Shown here piece by piece: positions 1 through 10,393 of a DNA stretch of 64,000 bases. The translations under genes were made by a program, and so were the position numbers. The notes under the pieces were generated by a model that searched no databases, was not told the DNA's origin, and worked only from the letters and a program-made list of their open reading frames with translations. Origin of the DNA: Psychrobacillus sp. BL-248-WT-3 (GTDB lineage: Bacteria; Bacillota; Bacilli; Bacillales_A; Planococcaceae); the NCBI RefSeq assembly GCF_012843435.1, contig NZ_JABAFC010000013.1, forward strand, positions 1 to 64,000, in the 5' to 3' direction. Position 1 is the first letter of the stretch. Every line of letters starts with the position of its first letter.

Positions 1-96
1 TCCCCTTAACGGATAAAGTAAGTATGTGTTTAGAATAAAGATAGTAATACATTTACACAAAATATTTTACATTCCCCAACTCTTTGCCACATTACT

Positions 97-470
97 GCAA
101 CACTTCTCTCCATTCGCGCAACACTTGCCCTATTTCCCGCAACTCTTTTATTTCCCGCAATACTTCCTCCCGTTCACGCAACACTTTGCCCCATTTCCGC
201 AACACTTCACTCCATTGGCGCAACACTTACCTCATTTCCCGCAACGCTTTTATTTCCCGCAATACTTCTCCTCATTCGCGCAACACTTTGCCCCGTTTCT
301 GTAACACTTCACCCCTTTGGCGCAACACTTACCCTATTTCCCGCAACACTTTTATTTCCCGCAATACTTCTTCTCGTTAGTGCAACACTTTGCCCCATTA
401 CTGCAACACTTCACTCATTTGGCGCAACACTTACCACATTTCCCGCAACTCTTTTATTCCCGCAACACCC
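97..470. repeat. Higher-order tandem array of GCAACACTT boxes (array 1)
   Basis: Nineteen boxes related to GCAACACTT start at 97, 118, 139, 157, 178, 199, 220, 241, 259, 280, 301, 322, 343, 361, 382, 403, 424, 445 and 462. Steps are 21 nt except every fifth, which is 18 nt (the last is 17), so the array is a 102-bp superunit repeated about three and a half times. Each box in the superunit has its own following sequence (for example TTTGCCCCATT or ACTTACC), conserved between superunits. All steps but the last are multiples of three, so all forward frames give low-complexity open frames; I do not regard them as genes. The array lies just beyond the eno terminator. A related array is at 27636. 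Function unknown. Confidence 0.9.
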
Positions 471-494
471 ACGTTTCTTGCAAGCTTCTCACCA

Positions 495-533
495 CAAAAA
501 AACTCCTCAACACAAATGTGTTAAGGAGTTTTC
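495..533 (-). terminator. Terminator of the glycolytic operon
   Basis: Read on the minus strand, AAAACTCCTTAACACA pairs with TGTGTTGAGGAGTTTT across a very short loop and is followed by a run of T. It lies just after the eno stop codon and closes the cggR-to-eno operon. Confidence 0.85.
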
Positions 534-541
534 ACTAATCA

Positions 542-3370
<2,829 letters not shown>

Positions 3371-3378
<8 letters not shown>

Positions 3379-4132
3379 TTGCACCAGCCTCCAGTAATTT
3401 CACAAACGAATCTACCTGTAGGCTTGCCCCGCCAACTAGTGCACCATCGATATCTTCCTTAGAAAGCAGCTCCACGATATTTTCAGGCTTCACGCTGCCG
3501 CCGTATTGGATACGCACTGCACTTGATACTTCTTCTCCAAAACCATCTAAAATAGTCTCACGGATGGCACGACATACATCGTTTGCATCGTCAGCTGTAG
3601 CTGTCTTCCCAGTTCCGATAGCCCAGATTGGCTCGTAGGCGATGATCGTGTTTTTCACTTGTTCCTCTGTTAGGCCTTCTAGAGCTGCGGTTGTTTGAGC
3701 GGAAACAATGCTTTCTGTTTCGTTGCTCTCGCGCTGCTCCAATGACTCTCCAACACAAATGATTGGTGTCAAATTATATTCGAAGGCTGCCTTCGCTTTT
3801 TTATTGACGGATTCATCGGTTTCATTGAAATATTGACGTCTTTCCGAGTGCCCAATCACGACATAGCTTACACCGATATCTTGTAATTGGTGGCCGCTCA
3901 CCTCACCAGTGAACGCGCCCTCTTTTTCCTCATGCATGTTTTGTGCACCGATGGAAATGAAGGACCCCTTCGTCTCATTCACTAAAGACTCTAGAAATAA
4001 AGACGGAGCGCAGATGACGGCTTCTACATTCGTAGTGTCGATCTGTTTTTCTTTTAATTTGTTAGCAAATTGCTTTGCCTCTGAAAGTGATTTGTACATT
4101 TTCCAGTTTCCTGCGATTACTTGTTTACGCAT
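3371..4132 (-). CDS. tpiA: Triosephosphate isomerase
   Basis: Interconverts dihydroxyacetone phosphate and glyceraldehyde 3-phosphate. The 253-residue TIM barrel shows the active-site lysine in AGNWKMYKS near residue 12, the catalytic histidine in VIGHSERR near residue 95 and the catalytic glutamate in [11 protein letters not shown] near residue 167, plus the phosphate-binding YGGSVKPEN and GALVGGASL segments near the C-terminus. SD GGAGGAG precedes the ATG. It sits 17 bp after pgk and overlaps gpmI. Confidence 0.98.
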
Positions 4133-4149
4133 AATAAAATCTCCTCCAA

Positions 4150-5334
4150 TTACTTATCGTTTAGTGCCGATACGCCTGGTAAGTCCTTACCTTCCATAAA
4201 CTCTAAGGAAGCTCCTCCACCAGTTGAGATATGGTCCATTTTATCTGCTACATCAAATTTTTCTACTGCAGCGGCTGAGTCTCCTCCGCCAATGATCGTA
4301 TAGCCAGCAGTTTCTGCCATTGCAGTCGCAACACCCTTCGTTCCGTTTGCAAAAGCATCCATTTCAAACACACCCATCGGTCCGTTCCAAATGATCAGCT
4401 TACTGTCTTTAATGACCTGATCGTACAGCTTTACTGTTTCTGGTCCGATGTCTAAGCCCATCCAGTCAGATGGAATTTGGTCGACTGGGACAACCTTCGT
4501 GTTGGCATCCTTTGAAAACTCATCCGCAACAACTACATCGATCGGTAAATAGAAGTTCACGCCTTTTTCCTTCGCCTTTTCAAGGAAGGACTTCGCTAGG
4601 TCAATTTTGTCTTCCTCTAAAAGAGAGGTTCCAATTTCATGGCCTTGCGCCTTCGTGAACGTATACGACAAACCACCACCGATTAGGATATTGTCTACCT
4701 TGTCCAATAAATGATCGATGACACCGATTTTATCCTTTACTTTCGCTCCACCAATGATCGCCGTGAAAGGACGCTCAGGTGTGGATAAAGCCTTTCCTAG
4801 TACATCTAATTCCTTTGACATCAACAATCCAGATACTGCAGGTAAAAGCTTCGCAATACCTTCTGTTGTTGCATGCGCACGGTGAGCTGCACCGAATGCG
4901 TCATTGACATACACATCTGCTAACGCTGCAAACGCTTTTGCTAGCTCTGGATCATTTTTCTCTTCTCCAGCGTGGAATCGTACATTTTCTAATAAAACAA
5001 TATCTCCCTCATTCATTGCTGAGATCGCTTGTTCTACTTGTTCTCCAATTGATTCATCTAATTTAGTTACAGGCTTATTCAATAGCTTAGCTAAATGCTC
5101 GCCAACCTTTGTCAAACGTAGCTCTTCCTTTACTTCCCCTTTTGGGCGACCCATATGGCTTGCAAGAATCACTTTCGCTCCTTGCTCGATTAAATATTGG
5201 ATCGTAGGTAGTGCTGCACGAATACGAGTATCATCTGTAATGGCACCGTCTTCTACTGGTACATTGAAGTCTACACGACAAAAGACGCGTTTCCCCTTTA
5301 ACGTTACATCGCTCATTGTTTGTTTTTCCTTCAT
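4150..5334 (-). CDS. pgk: Phosphoglycerate kinase
   Basis: Makes ATP and 3-phosphoglycerate from 1,3-bisphosphoglycerate. The 394-residue protein has the N-lobe substrate loop CRVDFNVP, the SHMGRPKG segment, and the nucleotide-binding C-lobe ending with [12 protein letters not shown] and [13 protein letters not shown] 5334 has a strong SD (AAGGAGG, 8 nt) and is preferred over a second in-frame ATG seven codons later. A strong hairpin terminator lies only about 30 nt upstream, between gapA and pgk, so pgk must be transcribed by readthrough, from processed RNA, or from a promoter inside gapA. Confidence 0.98.
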   Translation of the reverse strand: MKEKQTMSDVTLKGKRVFCRVDFNVPVEDGAITDDTRIRAALPTIQYLIEQGAKVILASHMGRPKGEVKEELRLTKVGEHLAKLLNKPVTKLDESIGEQVEQAISAMNEGDIVLLENVRFHAGEEKNDPELAKAFAALADVYVNDAFGAAHRAHATTEGIAKLLPAVSGLLMSKELDVLGKALSTPERPFTAIIGGAKVKDKIGVIDHLLDKVDNILIGGGLSYTFTKAQGHEIGTSLLEEDKIDLAKSFLEKAKEKGVNFYLPIDVVVADEFSKDANTKVVPVDQIPSDWMGLDIGPETVKLYDQVIKDSKLIIWNGPMGVFEMDAFANGTKGVATAMAETAGYTIIGGGDSAAAVEKFDVADKMDHISTGGGASLEFMEGKDLPGVSALNDK

Positions 5335-5369
5335 GAAATAAGCCTCCTTATGTAATTGAATTGCCTACT

Positions 5370-5408
5370 AAAAAAAGAAGGAGCAAAAGGGGTAACCTTT
5401 GCTCCTTT
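5370..5408 (-). terminator. Hairpin with T-run between gapA and pgk
   Basis: On the minus strand AAGGAGCAAAGG pairs with CCTTTTGCTCCTT around a short loop and is followed by CTTTTTTTAG. This is a textbook intrinsic terminator, but it sits inside an operon. It probably reduces pgk-to-eno mRNA relative to gapA mRNA, or protects the 3' end of a gapA transcript. A weaker inverted repeat CCTCT/AGAGG lies at about 5411-5428. Confidence 0.75.
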
Positions 5409-5483
5409 ACCCTCTTTTATTATAGAGGTTATTATACTTAAACGCTATCCAAACACTAATGTTTCTCGGTACCTAGCGAGAAA

Positions 5484-6491
5484 TTATAACCCTTTTTTTG
5501 CCATTAATAATGCAAGGTCGATACAACGTGCAGAGTATCCTGATTCGTTGTCATACCAAGCTAATACTTTAACAAGGTTATCTCCTAATACCATTGTAGA
5601 TTGACCATCTACTGTAGAAGAAGCAGTGTTGCCGTTATAGTCGATTGATACTAATGGAAGCTCGTTATATTCAAGAATTCCTTTTAGTTCATTTTCAGCA
5701 GCTTTACGAAGCACGCCGTTTAACTCTTCTACTGTTACTTCTTTGTCTAGCTCTGCTACAAAGTCAACTAGAGATACGTTTGGTGTTGGTACACGAACAG
5801 CCATACCATCTAATTTACCTTTTAGCTCAGGAAGAACCTTCGCCACTGCAGCTGCTGCTCCAGTTGTTGTAGGAATCATAGATTCAGATGCTGCACGAGC
5901 ACGACGGTAGTCGCTATGTGGCAAGTCTAAGATACGTTGGTCATTTGTGAATGAGTGAATTGTTGTCATCATTCCGCGTTTAATACCGAAGTTATCTTGC
6001 AATACTTTTGCTACTGGTGCCAAGCAGTTTGTTGTACAAGAAGCATTTGATACAACGTGATCTGTTTCTGGGTTGTATTTTTCTTCGTTTACACCCATAA
6101 CGAATGTTGGCATATTGTCTTTTGCCGGAGCAGAAAGAATAACCTTTTTAGCTCCTGCTTCGATATGCTTGCCAGCTTTTTCAACTGTGCTGAATACGCC
6201 AGTAGATTCGATTACGATGTCTACTCCAAGGTCTTTCCAAGGAAGTACAGAAGGATCCTTTTCTGCAAATACTTGAATGTTTTTCCCGTTTACTACTAGG
6301 TATTCACCCTCTGAAGTGATGTCAGCATTTGAGATTCCGTGTACAGAATCATATTTTAATAAATGAGCAAGCATCGCTGCATCTGTTAAGTCATTGATTG
6401 CTACTACTTCTAAATCCTTTTGCTCTAATGCCTCTCTGAAAACTTTACGTCCGATACGTCCAAATCCGTTAATAGCTAATTTTACTGTCAT
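5484..6491 (-). CDS. gapA: Glyceraldehyde-3-phosphate dehydrogenase (glycolytic)
   Basis: Oxidises and phosphorylates glyceraldehyde 3-phosphate with NAD. The 335-residue protein has the NAD-binding INGFGRIGRKVFREAL at the N-terminus, the active-site cysteine in SNASCTTNCLAP near residue 152, and the C-terminal WYDNESGYSARC. An NAD-type specificity is suggested by the aspartate in INDLTD. It directly follows the regulator cggR by 13 bp, with SD AGGAGG, which matches the B. subtilis glycolytic GapA rather than the gluconeogenic GapB. A terminator hairpin follows it. Confidence 0.97.
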   Translation of the reverse strand: MTVKLAINGFGRIGRKVFREALEQKDLEVVAINDLTDAAMLAHLLKYDSVHGISNADITSEGEYLVVNGKNIQVFAEKDPSVLPWKDLGVDIVIESTGVFSTVEKAGKHIEAGAKKVILSAPAKDNMPTFVMGVNEEKYNPETDHVVSNASCTTNCLAPVAKVLQDNFGIKRGMMTTIHSFTNDQRILDLPHSDYRRARAASESMIPTTTGAAAAVAKVLPELKGKLDGMAVRVPTPNVSLVDFVAELDKEVTVEELNGVLRKAAENELKGILEYNELPLVSIDYNGNTASSTVDGQSTMVLGDNLVKVLAWYDNESGYSARCIDLALLMAKKGL

Positions 6492-6504
6492 AATAAAATT
6501 CCTC

Positions 6505-7542
6505 CTAAATGTTTTTTGGAATTACTTTCATCATTTCATTGGCCGCACCTTCATCTGTTACGAGAACAGTTTGCAATGGTGCCTGCTTGAAATAAGAAAT
6601 AAGCGCGTTGGCTTTTTTTGCCCCGCCTGCGACTGCAAGCAGATGCTCTATATGCTGAAGCTGATTTAATTGAACACCGATTGTGCGAATATGGTGAACA
6701 GCTTCACCGTGATTGTTGAAATAATAGCCAAACGACTCACTGACTGCACCTCTACTTGTTAGAAGCTCAATCTCCTCGTCACTCGAATTTCTTCTCTTGG
6801 CCATCTCTAATGCATCGCCTATTCCATGAATAATGATGTTTGTCCTTTCATAAAGGTCCATCATTTCTTGGATAAAAGGCTCCTTCTTCATCGTCATATA
6901 TGCCTCTTCGCTTAAGCGATCCGGTATATATAACGTCCGGTAGGTTCCATTCATCTTGCTAGCAAACAAAGACGCAATGGTATTTGCTTGTAGCCTGACA
7001 TCCTTCCCTACCCCTCCTCTTGCTGCGATAAACAACAAATCCTTCCATCTGGACGATTCGGTCATGGCATGGGAGATGGATGCAATCGTTGATCCACCAG
7101 TAACTGCAACGATGTATTCATCCAGTAAAATACTCTCTAAATACTTTGCTGCCTCCTGGGATAAAAGCATAGATGTGTTAGTATCAGTATCTACATTTCC
7201 CGGAACAATAATCACATCTTTTATATTTAAATATTTCTTTAACATTAGCTCCATTTGTGATCGACCAGACCACATACGGACTACTTCTTTTAAATCTATC
7301 AAAACCTCATTGCCCTCTGCTGTAATAGCCGCTCCCTCACGAGAAACCTCTATCAAGCCTTGAGTCCTTAGAGCATCCAATTCCTTACGAGTTTCACGCT
7401 CCGTTAAGTCTAGCTGTTCTCCAAGAACCCGACGGCCAATACCTCTGGTCAGCTGGATAGTTTGGAGAATACGATACCTCTTCTGAAGCAGCTCACTCAT
7501 CTCTGGCATTAGCTTTAGCTGTGCACTTAGAAAAGAATCCAT
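6505..7542 (-). CDS. cggR: Central glycolytic genes regulator CggR
   Basis: SorC/DeoR-type repressor of the gapA operon; in B. subtilis it blocks transcription elongation from an operator between promoter and gene, and fructose-1,6-bisphosphate relieves this. The 345-residue protein has an N-terminal winged helix (about residues 20-85, containing RYRILQTI and GRRVLGEQLDLTERETRKEL) and a sugar-phosphate-binding domain with AVTGGSTIASISH and AARGGVGKD. The ATG at 7542 has only a weak GGGA Shine-Dalgarno site, but the N-terminus lines up with B. subtilis CggR. First gene of the operon; a promoter and candidate operator lie upstream. Confidence 0.95.
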   Translation of the reverse strand: MDSFLSAQLKLMPEMSELLQKRYRILQTIQLTRGIGRRVLGEQLDLTERETRKELDALRTQGLIEVSREGAAITAEGNEVLIDLKEVVRMWSGRSQMELMLKKYLNIKDVIIVPGNVDTDTNTSMLLSQEAAKYLESILLDEYIVAVTGGSTIASISHAMTESSRWKDLLFIAARGGVGKDVRLQANTIASLFASKMNGTYRTLYIPDRLSEEAYMTMKKEPFIQEMMDLYERTNIIIHGIGDALEMAKRRNSSDEEIELLTSRGAVSESFGYYFNNHGEAVHHIRTIGVQLNQLQHIEHLLAVAGGAKKANALISYFKQAPLQTVLVTDEGAANEMMKVIPKNI

Positions 7543-7543
7543 T

Positions 7544-7600
7544 TGTCACATCCCACGCTAGTGGTGACATATTTGTCCCACATGTATTAAAAATGTCCCA
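7544..7600 (-). promoter_or_regulatory. Candidate CggR operator
   Basis: On the minus strand, between the promoter and the cggR start, there are three boxes, TGGGAC (7595-7600), TGGGAC (7575-7580) and TGGGA (7551-7555). The second is followed 5 nt later by TGTC and the third by TGTGACA. This resembles the B. subtilis operator CGGGAC-N6-TGTC repeated twice, but the spacing between half-operators is different. The downstream position fits the road-block mode of CggR. Assignment is inference from position and resemblance. Confidence 0.6.
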
Positions 7601-7631
7601 TCTACTCAAAAAAAATTTAATTTCTATAATC

Positions 7632-7660
7632 ATAATACTTTAATATATTCCAAATAGCAA
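7632..7660 (-). promoter_or_regulatory. SigA-type promoter of cggR-gapA
   Basis: On the minus strand TTGCTA (7660-7655) is separated by 17 nt from TATTAT (7637-7632). The predicted start site near 7625 lies just upstream of the candidate CggR operator. Confidence 0.6.
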
Positions 7661-7678
7661 TATATGTGTTTGGAAGCA

Positions 7679-7912
7679 TTATTTTTCTAATGCTTCCAGC
7701 AGTGTCACATAGTCGAGATTCCCGTACTGAATGATTTCCCCTTGATATTCCACAACCGGAATCATGAGCATAAATTTTTCGTGTAGCTGATCATCTTCTT
7801 CTATATTATGCTCCACTATTTGAAATGGCACGTCCTCCTGTACCAGCTTCAGCATCATTCTTCCGTCATCACATAAATGACAACCTGGTCTTGTATAAAA
7901 ATGGACAATCAT
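7679..7912 (-). CDS. Glutaredoxin-like protein
   Basis: A 77-residue thioredoxin-fold protein. The N-terminus gives beta-strand IVHFYTRPGC followed by the redox pair CHLC, and IPVVEY has the cis-proline before the third strand, as in the glutaredoxin-like DUF836 group. I chose ATG 7912 because the fold starts there and a run of seven G lies about 8 nt upstream; an in-frame ATG at 7930 would add six residues without a good ribosome site. Encoded upstream of the cggR promoter on the same strand. Likely a thiol oxidoreductase; substrate unknown. Confidence 0.8.
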   Translation of the reverse strand: MIVHFYTRPGCHLCDDGRMMLKLVQEDVPFQIVEHNIEEDDQLHEKFMLMIPVVEYQGEIIQYGNLDYVTLLEALEK

Positions 7913-8088
7913 TTTCTGTGTCCCCCCCATCGTTTAGCTTCTCTCATTATAAACTTTTAACCTATTAAAAGCGTGTCGAATGTGTTGCATACAAAATATT
8001 CCTTAAAAGGTAAAATAGAAGAGCATGTATTTCATAATAAAATACGAACAAATAATTGAGAACAATGAAGTTTAAATGCCGTTTTATG

Positions 8089-8260
8089 AGAATGTAGAAT
8101 TGATTTCCGCTCTGGCGAACGCTTTCCGCGGGGTGCGCGATAAGCCATCACCCATTGCGCTGGAGTCGTCGCCTGCCGCTTCAATCAATAGAAAGAAAAT
8201 GTTCGTGTTTGATTGGTGAAGGGCTATTCCACTAGGACTTTATTGGATAATTCACATTCT
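8089..8260. mobile_element. MITE-like intergenic repeat element
   Basis: A 172-bp non-coding block bounded by near-perfect terminal inverted repeats: AGAATGTAGAATTGAT at the left and its reverse complement ATAATTCACATTCT at the right. The inside starts TTTCCGCTCTGGCGAACGC and contains GCTTTCCGCGGGG, GGAGTCGTCGCC and CCGCTTCAATCAA, a pattern I recall from short dispersed repeats scattered in many Bacillaceae genomes. GC-richer than its flanks. No clear target-site duplication was seen. It lies between the glutaredoxin-like gene and the ECF sigma promoter. Confidence 0.6.
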
Positions 8261-8273
8261 ATTTAATAAAAGC

Positions 8274-8300
8274 GATACTTTTCATTTATTCGTTCGTCTA
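8274..8300 (+). promoter_or_regulatory. Candidate ECF-type autoregulatory promoter
   Basis: GATAC (8274-8278), 16 nt, then CGTCTA (8295-8300) resembles ECF promoters of the GAAAC...CGTC type recognised by SigM/SigX-like factors. It lies 22 nt before the sigma gene, as expected for autoregulation. One mismatch in the -35. Confidence 0.4.
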
Positions 8301-8321
8301 TTGCACTAAGGGGGTCAGGAG

Positions 8322-8843
8322 ATGGAAATGGAACAGCTATATAGAGATCACAGCGACCGGGTTTACAGCTATATTTACTTACTTGTCCGTCATAAAGAAA
8401 GTGCTGAGGACCTTACACAGGAAACCTTTTACAAAGCATTTAAAGGATTTAAAACGTTTGATAAGCAAGCATCGACTGCTACGTGGATCCTAAAAATTGC
8501 TCGCAATGTTACCTATGATTATTTCAGAAGAAAACGAGTGGTTCAATTTTTTTCATTTGAAAAGAATCATGATATAGAAACAAAGGGGCTTTCCCCAGAA
8601 AGTCACGTCGAACAAAAAGAAAAGCTGACACGGATGTATGATTCCTTGCGCCTGCTAAAGAAGGATTATCAAGAGGTAATCATCCTGCGAAAAATCCAGG
8701 AATGCTCCATCCAGGAAACTGCCTACATTCTCGGATGGACCGAGGCAAAGGTCAAGATGAAAATGATGCGTGCACTCGAGGCGCTAAAAAAGGAATTTCA
8801 TCAAAAAGGGGGTTATGTAAATGGAACCGTCAAAGGAATTTGA
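8322..8843 (+). CDS. ECF RNA polymerase sigma factor (SigX-like)
   Basis: A 173-residue extracytoplasmic-function sigma factor. Region 2 is visible as MEQLYRDHSDRVYSYIYLLVR, then SAEDLTQETFYKAFKGF and the -10 recognition helix STATWILKIARNVTYDYFRRKR; region 4 contains LKKDYQEVIILRKIQECSIQETAYILGWTEAKVKMKMMRALEALK-type helix-turn-helix. No region 3, as usual for ECF factors. It resembles B. subtilis SigX most, by eye. An alternative ATG at 8328 has AGGAG 6 nt upstream and may be the true start. The next gene overlaps by 23 bp and is the likely anti-sigma factor. Confidence 0.9.
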   Translation: MEMEQLYRDHSDRVYSYIYLLVRHKESAEDLTQETFYKAFKGFKTFDKQASTATWILKIARNVTYDYFRRKRVVQFFSFEKNHDIETKGLSPESHVEQKEKLTRMYDSLRLLKKDYQEVIILRKIQECSIQETAYILGWTEAKVKMKMMRALEALKKEFHQKGGYVNGTVKGI

Positions 8844-9951
8844 TGAGCTTTTTGAGGAAATGAAGCATGTTGAACGTTCTAATGAAGCAAGACGAAATAC
8901 ATGGCTAGCGATAAAGGAACGAATGGAAAAGAAAAAAAGTAGAATATTTCCCGCCATCCTTGCATTAGCAGCAATTGCCATCGCCTCCTTTTTCCTGTTC
9001 ACAAATATGATTCCAGCAGAAACTGAGCAAACAGCACAACCTCTTACGAATGAGGAAGTGATTATGGCCGTCATTGAAAAAGAATATAATGGGCCGGATA
9101 TGGAACTTGAAAGGTTACTAAGGGCATGGTTTGAACTGCAAAGTAAAACCCCTACAAAGAACCAGGATGAGTACAATAAGCTGCTACAATCGAAGGAAAG
9201 TACAGATTATACTAATTATTTTTACAAAAGCTTTGGTGATTATTTCACAAAAGATATGATGGAACAGGCTATTAGCACTGTAATGGTGTTCAAATATAAT
9301 TCCCAATTAATAGACAGCAATTTAGACATGCAATTAGAGAAGGTCCAGATAACACAGGATAAGGATCATCCAACTATTTATCGAGCTACCGTGGAGGTTT
9401 CCTTGACAAACGATAAAGACCAGAAAATCTTTCACACGTTAAAAGAAGAATATATCTTTTCTAAAACAGAGCCTGGAAAAATAGGGAGATATAACTTAAT
9501 GTTAGCTACAGATGGCAAACATCTATATGATATCATCCCAAATTTTGATGCCTATTTTAATAACAGGAAGCCAGTTATCGACGTTTCGTTCGATTCCATT
9601 TGCTTCAATGGAAGAACTGGCTCCAATCAAATAAACGGCTGTACAACTGACACAGTTCAAATAAATGAAATAATGGAATCCATTAACGATTTACCTATTC
9701 AAGAGGTTACCGAGGAGGAAAGCAGCTGGAGAGCTGAATTGTTGTCTCAAAGGAACAGCTATCAAATCTATTTAACAAACGAAGCAAATCAAGAAAAGAC
9801 ATTATACACGGTGACTCTATACGATGATGGCAAGCTAGTGTACGCTCCTGGCTTGGACATGGGGATTACTGGCGATATCACGATAGGCTCTCATCGAGAT
9901 GTCTACAAGAAGGTTATTCAGATGCTTCAAACATTTAAAGAAGTAGACTAG
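8821..9951 (+). CDS. Putative membrane-bound anti-sigma factor
   Basis: A 376-residue single-pass membrane protein. Residues 1-40 are charged and helical (FDELFEEMKHVERSNEARRNT), one membrane span lies at about 42-62, and about 310 residues lie outside. The extracellular part contains two cysteines about 14 residues apart (SICFNGRTG ... NGCTTD) that could form a disulfide. The start codon lies inside the sigma gene with GGGGG 8 nt upstream, so translation is coupled. Position and topology suggest it holds the ECF sigma at the membrane, as RsiX-like proteins do; no sequence motif proves this. A lipoprotein-like or sensor role is the alternative. Confidence 0.7.
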   Translation: MEPSKEFDELFEEMKHVERSNEARRNTWLAIKERMEKKKSRIFPAILALAAIAIASFFLFTNMIPAETEQTAQPLTNEEVIMAVIEKEYNGPDMELERLLRAWFELQSKTPTKNQDEYNKLLQSKESTDYTNYFYKSFGDYFTKDMMEQAISTVMVFKYNSQLIDSNLDMQLEKVQITQDKDHPTIYRATVEVSLTNDKDQKIFHTLKEEYIFSKTEPGKIGRYNLMLATDGKHLYDIIPNFDAYFNNRKPVIDVSFDSICFNGRTGSNQINGCTTDTVQINEIMESINDLPIQEVTEEESSWRAELLSQRNSYQIYLTNEANQEKTLYTVTLYDDGKLVYAPGLDMGITGDITIGSHRDVYKKVIQMLQTFKEVD

Positions 9952-9973
9952 CAGAGAAAATGATTCCTGATTG

Positions 9974-10003
9974 AAACGAGCTGGTTATGACTAGCTCGTT
10001 TTA
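9974..10003 (+). terminator. Terminator after the sigma/anti-sigma operon
   Basis: AAACGAGCT pairs with AGCTCGTTTT around a 10-nt loop, followed by TATCTTTG. It may work in both directions with the facing small gene. Confidence 0.6.
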
Positions 10004-10194
10004 TCTTTGTTTTTCTTCCGATAAAAATAACGCCAAGTATAAAAAATCACCCAAAATGCTAAAAGAACAACAAACTGATAGTTTGTATCACTATAATTAA
10101 CCATAAGGATTATTATAATAAATGTTGGTATAGCTAAATAACACCACATTCTTACTTCCTTGTTTTTAAAACTTAATTCAAACCGTTCACTCAT
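9991..10194 (-). CDS. Small two-span membrane protein, unknown
   Basis: A 67-residue protein I do not recognise. Two hydrophobic stretches (MWCYLAIPTFIIIILMV and FVVLLAFWVIFYTWRYF) are separated by a short polar loop, and the C-terminus is strongly basic (RKKNKDKTS), which predicts cytoplasmic ends. ATG 10194 is used; GGGG lies very close upstream and AAAGG about 10 nt upstream. Converges with the anti-sigma gene and shares its terminator hairpin. Confidence 0.6.
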   Translation of the reverse strand: MSERFELSFKNKEVRMWCYLAIPTFIIIILMVNYSDTNYQFVVLLAFWVIFYTWRYFYRKKNKDKTS

Positions 10195-10328
10195 AGACCC
10201 CAACCCTTTTGCCGCCTACCTTCACCAGCTGGCTAGTCTACCTGAGATTCCTAGCGTTTTAATTTACGACAATCACAGCGTAGTTTACTACAATACCTCA
10301 TAACGAAAGATAATAGCCTTTATCTTCA

Positions 10329-10373
10329 CAAAAAAAAATGAAAAAAACGATTCGTTTTCTTCATTTGTTTTTT
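10329..10373 (-). terminator. Terminator downstream of the cupin gene
   Basis: On the minus strand AAATGAAGAAAACGA pairs with TCGTTTTTTTCATTT and is followed by a T-run. The plus strand also ends in T, so it may be bidirectional. Confidence 0.6.
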
Positions 10374-10393
10374 ATTTGATTGCCTCTTAGGCT

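Noticed and set aside
26-538. Several overlapping forward reading frames rich in F, P, Q, H and S
   Set aside because: They arise from the 21/18-nt repeat, are open in all frames, lack ribosome sites and are contradicted by array 2, whose spacing is not a multiple of three.
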